From Agromyces archimandritae (GTDB lineage Bacteria; Actinomycetota; Actinomycetes; Actinomycetales; Microbacteriaceae): DNA of 64,000 bases. A program made the position numbers and the translations under genes. Location of the stretch: NCBI RefSeq assembly GCF_018024495.1, contig NZ_CP071696.1, positions 3,224,001 through 3,288,000 of the forward strand. Direction: 5' to 3'. Positions 24,131-33,652 of the stretch are shown piece by piece. The notes below the pieces were generated by a model, which was not told the DNA's origin, ran no database searches, and saw nothing but the letters and a program-made list of their open reading frames with translations. Within the stretch, counting starts at the first letter, position 1, and each line of letters opens with the position of its first letter.

Positions 24131-25732
24131 TTAGGCGGCGTCGTGGTCCTCGGGGGCGTCGGGGTTCAGCACCGGGACGAGGCGCCGCCCGTCCGGCCCG
24201 CGCCCTTCGGGATAGGCGAGTACATGGTCGTAGGCACGAGCGAGGGCTCGTCGACGCTCGCTCAAGTTACCGGACCCGTATACCTCGGCCCACGTCACGC
24301 CGAGGGGCACGTACTCGACGACGAGCGTGGGGGCAAGGGCGAGCGCCGCGTCGCGCTCAGCATCGAGGCGGTCGAGCTCCGCGACGATCGCCAGCCGGTC
24401 GACGCCGGGCTCGATGAGCTGGCGGCTTAGCGTGCCGACGCGCTCGGCGATGCGGGCGAGGCGCTCGCTTTGCTCCTCTTCGCCACGGTGCTCGACGCGC
24501 TCGTATGCGGGCAGGCGGCCGACGGTGGCGAGGTATTCGGCCTCGACGAGCTCCTCGGCGTGCTCGGCGCGGATCCGCGGGCCGAAACATGACTCGCCAC
24601 GAGAGGCGCCGGAGCACCGATAGTAGGCGTATTCGCGGCCCCGCTGGCGCACGGTGAGCGCGTAGGACTTCGCGCCACAGAGGCCGCAATAGAGGAGGCC
24701 GGAGAGGAGGCGGGCGGCTCGGCGCTTCTGTTGCTTACCGCGGCCGACACTGCGCTGGAAGCGCTCGCGTAGCGCGAGAAAGGTCGAAAGGTCGAGGATG
24801 GGCTCGAAGGCCTCGAGCGGTTCGCCGGTGCGCGGGTCGAGCACGGGGGAGCCCTCGCGGTCGAGATGGCCGCCCGCTTCGCCGCGGGGCTGGTCGCGCA
24901 TTATGCGGCCGAGAAGGTGATGCGAGGTCCAGAGCTGCGAGACGCGGCCGTTGGTCCAGGTGCCGCGGGCGAGCTCGGCCCCGGTGTCGTCAACGAGCGG
25001 GCGGCCCGCGATCTGCGCGAGGCGGTAAGCGGAGCGGGCGAGCGGGACGCCGCGCTCGGTGAGCGCGCGGGCGAGCGACATGGAGGATTCGCCGGCGAGG
25101 AGGCGCGCAGCGCCCTCGCGGACAACCTCGGCCTCGGTGGCGTCGGGCACGAGGCGGCGACCGGCGCGGCCGTCGTCGAACGGGGCGGAGCGGTACCCAT
25201 AGGGCGGGGCGCCGCGGCCGGTGAATCGGCCCTCATTCTGCATACGGCGTAGCGCAGCCTTGCGGCGTTGGACCATGACGTCGCGCTCGCCCAGGGCCAT
25301 TTCGGAGGCGATCATAAAGCGGATGGCCCAGCCCTTGGCATCGGTTGCCGAGTCGATGCCCTCGCGCATGAAGACGACGCGGGCCGGACGGCGCGCGGGG
25401 GCAGCACGCACGATGCGGACGAGCTCGGCATCTTCGCCGATGCCCATGCGCGAGAAGCGGTCGACGGCGTAGGCGGCGAGCACGTCGACTTCGCTTTCGC
25501 GTAGCATTCGGACGGCCTCGTCGGCATTGGCTCGGCGCTTGCCGCCGCTGAGGCCTTCGTCGGTGAACGTGGCGATGACGTCCCAGCCTTCGCGAGCGGC
25601 GAGGGCACTGAGGTCGGCGTCCTGCCCGCGGATTGACGTTGAGACTTCACTGTCGCGGCTGAGGCGGTAGTAGAGCACGGCGCGGAGCTTCGCCCTTTCA
25701 GAGGCCGTAGGCTGGTCTGGGGCTATCTTCAC
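24131..25732 (-). CDS. Large serine recombinase (integrase)
   Basis: 533 residues. Catalytic N-terminal resolvase domain with nucleophile S25 in YYRLSRDS and the DRFSR motif at 91-95; recombinase domain from about 165; zinc ribbon with Cys349, 352, 373 and 382 (LLYCGLC, YRCSG, ESC); then a coiled-coil motif (about 410-450) that in this family controls integration versus excision. The start is GTG 25732. It lies 24 bp from ettA and its 5' end abuts the right junction, the usual place for such an integrase. It should have catalysed attP x attB insertion into ettA. Confidence 0.93.
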   Translation of the reverse strand: MKIAPDQPTASERAKLRAVLYYRLSRDSEVSTSIRGQDADLSALAAREGWDVIATFTDEGLSGGKRRANADEAVRMLRESEVDVLAAYAVDRFSRMGIGEDAELVRIVRAAPARRPARVVFMREGIDSATDAKGWAIRFMIASEMALGERDVMVQRRKAALRRMQNEGRFTGRGAPPYGYRSAPFDDGRAGRRLVPDATEAEVVREGAARLLAGESSMSLARALTERGVPLARSAYRLAQIAGRPLVDDTGAELARGTWTNGRVSQLWTSHHLLGRIMRDQPRGEAGGHLDREGSPVLDPRTGEPLEAFEPILDLSTFLALRERFQRSVGRGKQQKRRAARLLSGLLYCGLCGAKSYALTVRQRGREYAYYRCSGASRGESCFGPRIRAEHAEELVEAEYLATVGRLPAYERVEHRGEEEQSERLARIAERVGTLSRQLIEPGVDRLAIVAELDRLDAERDAALALAPTLVVEYVPLGVTWAEVYGSGNLSERRRALARAYDHVLAYPEGRGPDGRRLVPVLNPDAPEDHDAA

Positions 25733-25741
25733 GGACTCAGC

Positions 25742-25756
25742 TTAGGACTAGGAAGC

Positions 25757-25764
<8 letters not shown>
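25742..25764 (+). other. attR: right junction of the integrated element
   Basis: Element arm with TTAGGAC (25742-25748), then core GGAATA (25759-25764), then chromosomal ettA. AGGA at 25750-25753 followed by GTG (25757) supplies a replacement ribosome site and start codon for ettA. Confidence 0.75.
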
Positions 25765-27435
<1,671 letters not shown>

Positions 27436-27436
<1 letters not shown>

Positions 27437-27921
27437 TGCGCCTCACCGTCCCGATCGCGCTGCGCTGGTCGGACCTCGACGCCTACGCGCACGTCAACAA
27501 CGCCCGGATGCTGAGCCTGCTCGAAGAGGCTCGCATCCAGGCGTTCTGGCGCGCCGATGACCGCGAGGCCCCGCTGACGGATGCCGTGGGCGCGACCACC
27601 GCGGTGCTCGACGCCCGGCCCGGCGCCGACACCTTCAGCCTCATCGCCCGGCAGGAGGTCGAATACCTGCTGCCGATCCCGTACCACCGCCAGCCCGTCG
27701 AGGTGGAGCTGTGGATCGGGCACCTCGGCGGGGCGAGCCTCGACGTCTGCTACGAGGTGTATTCGCCGGCCGGCCTGGAGCCCCGCGTCCTCTACACGCG
27801 CGCGGCGACGACGATCGTGCTGACGGATGCCGCCACGGGTCGCCCCCGACGCATCTCGCCCACCGAGCGCGCCGCGTGGGAGCCCTACCTCGGCGAACCG
27901 CTGCGCTTCCGGCGTCGCTGA
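27436..27921 (+). CDS. Acyl-CoA thioesterase, 4-hydroxybenzoyl-CoA thioesterase type
   Basis: 161 residues, single hotdog domain. The active-site segment near the N-terminus, RWSDLDAYAHVNNARML, carries the catalytic Asp-x(3)-His-x-Asn pattern of the 4HBT/YbgC group. Hydrolyses an acyl-CoA; substrate unknown. The start overlaps the ettA stop by one base (TGATG), so it is translationally coupled to ettA, a common pairing in this family of actinobacteria. Confidence 0.87.
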
Positions 27922-27951
27922 CCTCGCTGCACCGCCCCCGGCCCCTGCGGA

Positions 27952-28371
27952 TCAGGCGGTGACGATCACCCCGTCGACCAACTCGGCGGCGATCTCGCGC
28001 AGGGGCTGTTCGGCCGGACCGGCGAGCACGGCGCCGTCGGCCAGCGCGAACCGCGAACCGTGGCACGGGCAGTCGAACTCCGTATCGGCCGGGGCGACCG
28101 TGCAGCCCTGGTGCGGGCAGCTCGCACTGAACACGACGAACTCGCCCTCCTCGGGCTGGGCGACGAGCACGGGCGTGCCGCTCAGCTCGGCCTTCGCGGC
28201 GCCGCCGACGGGGACCTCGGCGGCGGCGATGATCTCGATGCCGCCCTCCAGCGTCGGCCGCGTCGACGGCCGTGCTTCGCCGGGCGCGCATGCGGCGAGC
28301 ACCGCGGCCGTGCCGGCGGCGCCTCCCGTCGCGGCCACGACGCGCAGCGCCGTCCGTCTCGTCACGTCCAT
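27952..28371 (-). CDS. Rieske [2Fe-2S] protein with Tat-type signal
   Basis: 139 residues. The N-terminus TRRTALRVVAATGG is a twin-arginine signal, followed by LAAC (Cys28), so a Tat-exported lipoprotein is likely. The Rieske fold has CPHQGC (C85, H87) and CPCHGSRF (C101, H104) cluster ligands with an extra Cys in each loop that can form the stabilising disulfide. It resembles the small QcrA-like Rieske proteins of unknown partner in actinobacteria. It is downstream of and on the same strand as the tesB-like gene. Confidence 0.88.
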   Translation of the reverse strand: MDVTRRTALRVVAATGGAAGTAAVLAACAPGEARPSTRPTLEGGIEIIAAAEVPVGGAAKAELSGTPVLVAQPEEGEFVVFSASCPHQGCTVAPADTEFDCPCHGSRFALADGAVLAGPAEQPLREIAAELVDGVIVTA

Positions 28372-28410
28372 TCGGTGCTCCTCACCGGCGCGCGGCGCCG
28401 CATCGTCGAC

Positions 28411-29292
28411 TCAGTCGAAGGCCGCCGGATCCGGGACCCGGACCATGCCTTCTTGGGCGACGCTCGCGACGAGCACGCCCTCTCGCGAATAGATGCGCCC
28501 GAGCGAGAGTCCGCGCCCGCCCGAGGCGGAGGGGGACTCCTGCACGAACAGCAACCAGTCGTCGACCTTCACATCCCGATGCCACCACATGGCGTGGTCG
28601 AGGCTCGCGATCTTCATGCCGCGTGTCGACCACGGGATGCCGTGGCGGCGCAGCACCGGCTCCAGGATCGAGTAGTCGCTCGCGTAGGCGAGGGCCGCAC
28701 GGTGCAGCTTCTGGTCGTCGCCGATCTCGCCGATCGCCCGCATCCACACCGCCTGGCGTTCGACGCGTTCGCCGTCGACCTCGAGGTAGATCGAGCTCGG
28801 CAGGTGCCGCACGTCGAAGGGGCGCCCGTTCGACCAGTACGCGGCGGTCGGGTGATCGACGCCGGCGAGCAGTTCGGCGGTCGTCGGGAGGGTCTCCGGG
28901 TCCGGGATGCCGTCGGGCATCGGCATCTGGTGGTCCAGGCCCTCGTCCTCGGTCTGGAAGGAGCAGAGCATCGACAGGATCGGCAGGCCGTTCTGGTAGG
29001 CCTGAGTGCGCCGGGTCGAGAAGGAGCGGCCGTCGTGGATGCGCTCGACCGAGAAGGTGATGGGTTGCTCGATGTCGCCGGGGCGGAGGAAGTAGCCGTG
29101 CATCGAGTGCACCGCCCGATCGTCGGGAAGGGTGCGCTGGGCTGCGACGAGCGACTGCGCGAGCACCTGGCCGCCGAAGACGCGCCCGAGGGGCGCCCAC
29201 TGGCTCGGGCCGGTGAAGATGTCCTCATGCGTGCGCGCCCCGGTGTCGACCAGGTCGAGGGTGCGCAGCAGGCCGTCGATGGGACCGTTCAT
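28411..29292 (-). CDS. tesB: Acyl-CoA thioesterase II
   Basis: 293 residues, double-hotdog TesB family. Contains GRVFGGQVLAQSLVAAQRT and HSMHGYFLRPGD in the first hotdog and the LDHAMWWHRDVKVDDWLLF catalytic-aspartate region in the second. Hydrolyses medium and long acyl-CoAs. GGAGG precedes ATG 29292; the open frame extends 33 codons further but over the divergent promoter region. It is divergent from the hypothetical gene at 29383. Confidence 0.92.
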   Translation of the reverse strand: MNGPIDGLLRTLDLVDTGARTHEDIFTGPSQWAPLGRVFGGQVLAQSLVAAQRTLPDDRAVHSMHGYFLRPGDIEQPITFSVERIHDGRSFSTRRTQAYQNGLPILSMLCSFQTEDEGLDHQMPMPDGIPDPETLPTTAELLAGVDHPTAAYWSNGRPFDVRHLPSSIYLEVDGERVERQAVWMRAIGEIGDDQKLHRAALAYASDYSILEPVLRRHGIPWSTRGMKIASLDHAMWWHRDVKVDDWLLFVQESPSASGGRGLSLGRIYSREGVLVASVAQEGMVRVPDPAAFD

Positions 29293-29367
29293 GTTTCCTC
29301 CGGTGGTTCGCCCGACGCGCTCCCGGCGGCGAAAGCGCCGCAAGCGGGAAGCACCGGCGCTCCTTGG

Positions 29368-29373
29368 TAGTTT
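29368..29373 (+). promoter_or_regulatory. -10 box of the gene at 29383
   Basis: TAGTTT ends 9 nt before the ATG at 29383 and there is no ribosome site, so a leaderless or near-leaderless transcript is likely. Confidence 0.45.
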
Positions 29374-29382
29374 AGACAGCAG

Positions 29383-30084
29383 ATGAACCACTCACTGACC
29401 CTCGCCGACAGCCTGTCGCTCGGCGACCTGCACACCTATCTGCTCCGCGCCGGTCGGGTCGAAGACGGTTCCCTCCGCCTCATCGCCGGGGGCGGCATCC
29501 TCGCCGTGTACACCGCGATCCTCTACCCGCGCGGCATCCTCGACGAGAGCCCGACGGTGCTCGGCCTCCGCACCTTCGCCCTCGCCCCCGGCGACGACGG
29601 CGAGCACGACGAGTTCGACCTCGTCGTGCCGATGCGCTCGGTGGTCGAGCGGATCGTCCGCGCCCGCAGCACCCTGCCCGAGGACGACGACGAGTCGCGG
29701 CCCGTGCGGATGAGCCGGCCCCCCGAAGTGAGCACCGTCACCTGGGCCGGCATCTCCCCGCCCCGAAGCGGCTGGCGGCCGCAGGGTGAGGTCGACCCGG
29801 CCGTGCTCGAAGCATCCGCCCGCGCCGGCATCGACGAGGTCGCCGCGGCCGTGCCCGAGGCGGTCGGCGAGCAGCTCGTCGCCCGGGTGCGGGCCGAGGT
29901 CTGGGGCCGCGGCATCGAGGGCCTGGAGTACGTGCCGGCCGGGGCGGCGTTCGCCGCCCGCAGTCTCGGCTTCCTCGCCCCGGGCGACCCGGTGCGGGTC
30001 TTCGAGACCGGCCCGTGGACGCGCCTGTCCTCGCGCCGCGGCCACGTGCTCGTCAAACGCCGCGACTGGTCGCTGCGCGGGTGA
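29383..30084 (+). CDS. Conserved actinobacterial protein of unknown function
   Basis: 233 residues, soluble, no signal peptide or membrane helix. N-terminal LADSLSLGDLHTYLLRAGRVEDGSLRLIAGGGILAVY-type beta-rich region, an acidic centre and a C-terminal half ending in VLVKRRDWSLRG. I recognise the pattern as a conserved hypothetical in Microbacteriaceae without a known role. It lies between tesB (divergent) and a flavin dehydrogenase (convergent, 4-bp gap). Confidence 0.68.
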   Translation: MNHSLTLADSLSLGDLHTYLLRAGRVEDGSLRLIAGGGILAVYTAILYPRGILDESPTVLGLRTFALAPGDDGEHDEFDLVVPMRSVVERIVRARSTLPEDDDESRPVRMSRPPEVSTVTWAGISPPRSGWRPQGEVDPAVLEASARAGIDEVAAAVPEAVGEQLVARVRAEVWGRGIEGLEYVPAGAAFAARSLGFLAPGDPVRVFETGPWTRLSSRRGHVLVKRRDWSLRG

Positions 30085-30088
30085 GAAG

Positions 30089-31756
30089 TCAGGGCCGCCG
30101 GGCGATGGATCGCCCCGCAGCCCTGCCGCTGAACAGGCATCCGCCGAGGAAGGTGCCCTCGAGGGCCCGGTAGCCGTGGACGCCGCCGCCGCCGAAGCCG
30201 GCCGCCTCGCCGACGGCGTAGAGCCCGGGCACGGGCGATCCGTCGGAGCCGAGGGCGCGCGATTCGAGGTCGGTCTGGATGCCGCCGAGCGATTTGCGGG
30301 TGAGCACGTGCAGCTTGACCGCGATGAGCGGGCCGGCCTTCGGATCGAGGAACTTGTGCGGCGGGGCGACGCGGATGAGTTTGTCGCCGAGATAGTTGCG
30401 TGCGCCGCGGATGGCGGTGATCTGGGCGTCCTTCGTGAACTCGTTGTCGATCTCGCGGTCGCGGGCGACGATCTCCCGTTCGATGTTGTCGGTGTCGAGG
30501 GGGACGTCGGGCGAGGCCTCGCGCATCCGCTCGAGCAGTTCGGGCAGCGTCGCCTCGACGATGAAGTCGGCGCCGTGCTGTTTGAAAGCCTCGACCGGTC
30601 CGGGGGCGCCCTTGCCGAGACGGGACTTCGCCAGGAGCTTCACGTCCTTGCCGGTGAGGTCGGGGTTCTGCTCCGAGCCGGAAAGGGCGAACTCCTTCTC
30701 GATGACGGCCTGCGTGAGCACGAACCAGGAGTGGCCGTGGCCGGTGCGCTGCAGATGCTCGAGGGTGCCGAGCGTGTCGAAGCCCGGGAAGAGCGGTGCG
30801 GGCAGCCGTCGGCCCTCGGCGTCGAACCACAGAGACGACGGCCCGGGCAGGATGCGGATGCCGTGCCGCGCCCACACCGGGTCCCAGTTCTCGATGCCCT
30901 CGACGTAGTGCCACATGCGGTCGCGGTTGACGAGCCTGGCGCCGGCGGCCTCGGTGATGCCGAGCATCCGTCCGTCGACGTGCGCGGGCACCCCGGAGAG
31001 CATCTCCGCCGGCGGGGTTCCGAGCCGCTCGGGCCAATACTCGCGGACGAGATCGTGGTTGCCGCCGATACCGCCGGAAGCGACGACGGTCGCCGGCGCC
31101 CGGAACTCGAAGGTGCCCACCTCGTCGCGGTTCGACGCCTCGCCGCGTGCCGCGGCATCCGGGGCCAGCACCGCACCGCGTACGCCGGCGACGGTGCCGT
31201 CCTCGACGACGAGCTCGTCGACGCGATGCCGGAAGCGCAGTTCGACGAGGCCGGCCGCCACACCTTCGCGCACGCGCTCGGCGAACGGCGCGACGATACC
31301 CGGGCCCGTGCCCCAGGTGATGTGGAAGCGGGGCACCGAGTTGCCGTGGCCGATCGCCGCGCCGGCGCCGCGTTCGGCCCACCCGACGACGGGGAAGAGA
31401 CCCACGCCCTTCGAGCGCAGCCAGTCCCGCTTCTCGCCCGTCGCGAAACGCACGTACGCCTCGGCCCATCGGCGGCCCCACGCGTCCTCGTCGTCGCGGT
31501 CGAAGCCGGCCGTGCCGAACCAGTCCTGCAGTGCGAGCTCTTCGGAGTCCTTCACGCCGAGTCGGCGCTGCTCGGGCGAGTCGACGAGGAAGAGGCCCCC
31601 GAACGACCACCAGGCCTGCCCGCCGAGACTCGCGGCGGGCTCCTGGTCGACGATGAGGACGCGCTTGCCGGCATCCACGAGTTCAGATGCGGCCACGAGG
31701 CCTGACAGACCTGCGCCGACGACGATCGCGTCGGGGCGGAAGGGGGATTCGGGCAT
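30089..31756 (-). CDS. FAD-binding dehydrogenase, fumarate reductase/KsdD-like
   Basis: 555 residues. N-terminal dinucleotide-binding motif AIVVGAGLSGLVAASEL; FAD-binding segments near the C-terminus GLYAVGEAAGFGGGGVHGYRALEGTFLGGCLFSGR. It belongs to the FAD_binding_2 flavoprotein group with 3-ketosteroid dehydrogenases; the particular subgroup (often annotated 'FAD-binding dehydrogenase', about 550 residues) has no firmly known substrate. ATG 31756 is preceded by AAGGAG; an in-frame GTG 7 codons upstream is less likely. It stands alone on its strand, convergent with the gene at 29383. Confidence 0.85.
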   Translation of the reverse strand: MPESPFRPDAIVVGAGLSGLVAASELVDAGKRVLIVDQEPAASLGGQAWWSFGGLFLVDSPEQRRLGVKDSEELALQDWFGTAGFDRDDEDAWGRRWAEAYVRFATGEKRDWLRSKGVGLFPVVGWAERGAGAAIGHGNSVPRFHITWGTGPGIVAPFAERVREGVAAGLVELRFRHRVDELVVEDGTVAGVRGAVLAPDAAARGEASNRDEVGTFEFRAPATVVASGGIGGNHDLVREYWPERLGTPPAEMLSGVPAHVDGRMLGITEAAGARLVNRDRMWHYVEGIENWDPVWARHGIRILPGPSSLWFDAEGRRLPAPLFPGFDTLGTLEHLQRTGHGHSWFVLTQAVIEKEFALSGSEQNPDLTGKDVKLLAKSRLGKGAPGPVEAFKQHGADFIVEATLPELLERMREASPDVPLDTDNIEREIVARDREIDNEFTKDAQITAIRGARNYLGDKLIRVAPPHKFLDPKAGPLIAVKLHVLTRKSLGGIQTDLESRALGSDGSPVPGLYAVGEAAGFGGGGVHGYRALEGTFLGGCLFSGRAAGRSIARRP

Positions 31757-31894
31757 GGAAAGCGGCTCCTTCGTCACGTTCCGGGTGCCACCACTGTAAT
31801 GCGTCAGCGGCCGCCCGCGAGACCGTGCTCGTAGGCGAAGATGACCGCGTGCACGGCGGTGGCACCGCGGTACCGTCCCGGTCGGGCTGCCGGC

Positions 31895-32263
31895 TCAGTC
31901 CTCGAAGGTGTTCACCATCGCATGGGCGGCGCGTTCGAGGTAGTCCCAGAGGGTGTCGTGGACGAGCGGCGGCAGCTCGAGGGAGTCGACGGCCCGGCGC
32001 ATATGCGCGAGCCAGCGCTCGCGCGCCTCGGGGTTGATCCTGTAGGGCTGGTGGCGCAGCCGCAGCCGCGGATGCCCGCGCTCCTCCCCGTACGTCGTCG
32101 GCCCGCCCCAGTACTGCTCGAGGAACATCCGCAGGCGCCGCTCGGCGGGCCCGAGGTCCTCCTCGGGGTACATGGGCTTCAGCACCGGATCGTCGGCGAC
32201 GCCGCGGTAGAACTCGGCGGCGAGGCGTTCGAAGGCCGGCGTGCCGCCGATCTGCGCCCACAT
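31895..32263 (-). CDS. Truncated haemoglobin, group II (GlbO-like), 5' end frameshifted
   Basis: The intact part from ATG 32263 gives 122 residues: WAQIGGTPAFERLAAEFYRGV, then DPVLKPMYPEEDL, FLEQYWGGPTTY and the proximal-His region HPRLRLRHQPYRI, all group II truncated-haemoglobin signatures (O2 binding or detoxification). Upstream, ATG 32361 overlaps the MscS stop as ATGA and starts MTDPAHPTDRVPAP; adding one base in either C4 run (plus-strand GGGG 32319-32322 or 32326-32329) joins it to ASLQLRGGPDGGPALGDTMW and gives 155 residues. The true gene therefore probably spans 31895-32361. Confidence 0.82.
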   Translation of the reverse strand: MWAQIGGTPAFERLAAEFYRGVADDPVLKPMYPEEDLGPAERRLRMFLEQYWGGPTTYGEERGHPRLRLRHQPYRINPEARERWLAHMRRAVDSLELPPLVHDTLWDYLERAAHAMVNTFED

Positions 32264-32357
32264 CGTGTCGCCGAGTGCCGGGCCGCCATCCGGGCCGCCT
32301 CGGAGCTGCAGGCTCGCCGGGGAGCGGGGACGCGGTCGGTGGGGTGGGCGGGGTCGG

Positions 32358-33641
32358 TCATGCGTCGCGCTCCGGGTCGGTGGACGGGTCGTGGTCGGCC
32401 GCAGGCTTCGTGTCGACGCCCGTGGGATCGGCGGGCTTCGCATCGTGCGGCTTCGGTGTATCCGGCTTCGGTGTATCCGGCTTCGGTGCGGCCGGCTTCG
32501 GTGCATCCGGCTTCGCGGCCCAGCCCGGCGCCGGCCGGGCGGTCTCGGCCTTCGCCTGCGCCTTCCGCAGCCGGCCGGGGCGTTTGCCGCGCTTGGCCGG
32601 GGTCGGGATGACCTGGGTCGGCGTCGTCTTCGGCGGCCGGGCGCCGCGCACGCGCGTGGCCTCGTCGAAACCCTCGAGCACAACGCTCGACAGGCTCGGC
32701 AGTTTCAGATCCATCTCGTCGACGGCCTGCTTCAGGCGCATCCGCAGCTCGCTCGCGACATCGTCCTTGGCGCTCGTGCGCACCTTCATGACGACCCGCA
32801 TGACCACGGCGTCCTCGGAGATCGAGGACAGGCCCCACACCTCGGGCTTCTCGAGGATGCGCGAGCGCCACTTGCCGGTCTGCGCGAGATCGGTGGCGGT
32901 CTGCAGCAGGGTCGCCTCGACGGCATCCACATCGGCCTCGTACGGCACCGCGAGGTCGACGATGATGCGCGCCCAGCCCTGCGACATGTTGCCGACGCGG
33001 AGGATCTCGCCGTTGCGCACATACCAGAGGGTGCCGTTCACATCACGGACCTTGGTGACGCGGATCTTGACCTCTTCGACGACGCCCGTCGCGAACCCGA
33101 GGTCGACGATGTCGCCGACGCCGACCTGGTCCTCGATGACGAGGAAGATGCCGTTCAGAGCGTCTTTCACGATGTTCTGCGCGCCGAAACCGAGGCCGGC
33201 GCCGATCGCGGCCGACAGCAGCGCGAAGGATCCGAGCACGTCGCGGTCGATGGCGTTGACGATGAGCAGCACCGCCACGACGAAGATGATGACGTTGACG
33301 ATGTTCGTGAGGACGGTGCCGAGCGTGCGGGTGCGCTGCACCGTCCGCACCGCCTGCAGCGGGGAGGCCTGCAGGGCCTGCGTGTCGGTGACGTCCTGCT
33401 TGCGCTTGACGCCGGAGACGATGCGATCCACGACGCGGGTGATCACGCGGTGCAGCACCCAGCGTGCGGCGAGCGCGATGACGACGATCAGGGCGATCTG
33501 GATGATCCGCCCGAGGACCACGCTCCAGTTCTCGGCCCAGAATCCGGCGAAGTCGGTCCACATGTCGACGACCTCCTCACCGCCGGGCTGATCCTCGGCG
33601 GCCGGGCGGGCGAAGACGGCTGAGGCGAGGGACTGGAGCAT
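32358..33641 (-). CDS. MscS family mechanosensitive channel with Pro/Lys/Asp repeat tail
   Basis: 427 residues. Three membrane helices (about 37-62, 113-135, 138-160) with the pore helix AAIGAGLGFGAQNIVKDALNGIF, then the beta domain DQVGVGDIVDLG and a cytoplasmic alpha/beta region to about 325. Small-conductance channel that releases solutes on hypo-osmotic shock. The last 100 residues are disordered and include four tandem copies of a PKP-type pentapeptide (D/A-x-PKP). TAAACT 8 nt before the ATG suggests a leaderless start. The stop overlaps the start of the haemoglobin gene (ATGA). Confidence 0.9.
   Translation of the reverse strand: MLQSLASAVFARPAAEDQPGGEEVVDMWTDFAGFWAENWSVVLGRIIQIALIVVIALAARWVLHRVITRVVDRIVSGVKRKQDVTDTQALQASPLQAVRTVQRTRTLGTVLTNIVNVIIFVVAVLLIVNAIDRDVLGSFALLSAAIGAGLGFGAQNIVKDALNGIFLVIEDQVGVGDIVDLGFATGVVEEVKIRVTKVRDVNGTLWYVRNGEILRVGNMSQGWARIIVDLAVPYEADVDAVEATLLQTATDLAQTGKWRSRILEKPEVWGLSSISEDAVVMRVVMKVRTSAKDDVASELRMRLKQAVDEMDLKLPSLSSVVLEGFDEATRVRGARPPKTTPTQVIPTPAKRGKRPGRLRKAQAKAETARPAPGWAAKPDAPKPAAPKPDTPKPDTPKPHDAKPADPTGVDTKPAADHDPSTDPERDA
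32446..32514 (-). repeat. 15-bp tandem repeats in the mscS tail
   Basis: Four to five near-identical units of GGCTTCGGTGTATCC (plus strand), two of them exact neighbours, encoding D/A-x-PKP repeats in the disordered C-terminus of the channel. Copy number is likely to vary among strains. Confidence 0.7.
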
Positions 33642-33652
33642 GTCCGGCCAGT

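Noticed and set aside
32446..32514. CRISPR-like repeats
   Set aside because: The repeats are contiguous, 15 bp, and inside the mscS coding frame; there are no spacers. No CRISPR array was seen elsewhere.
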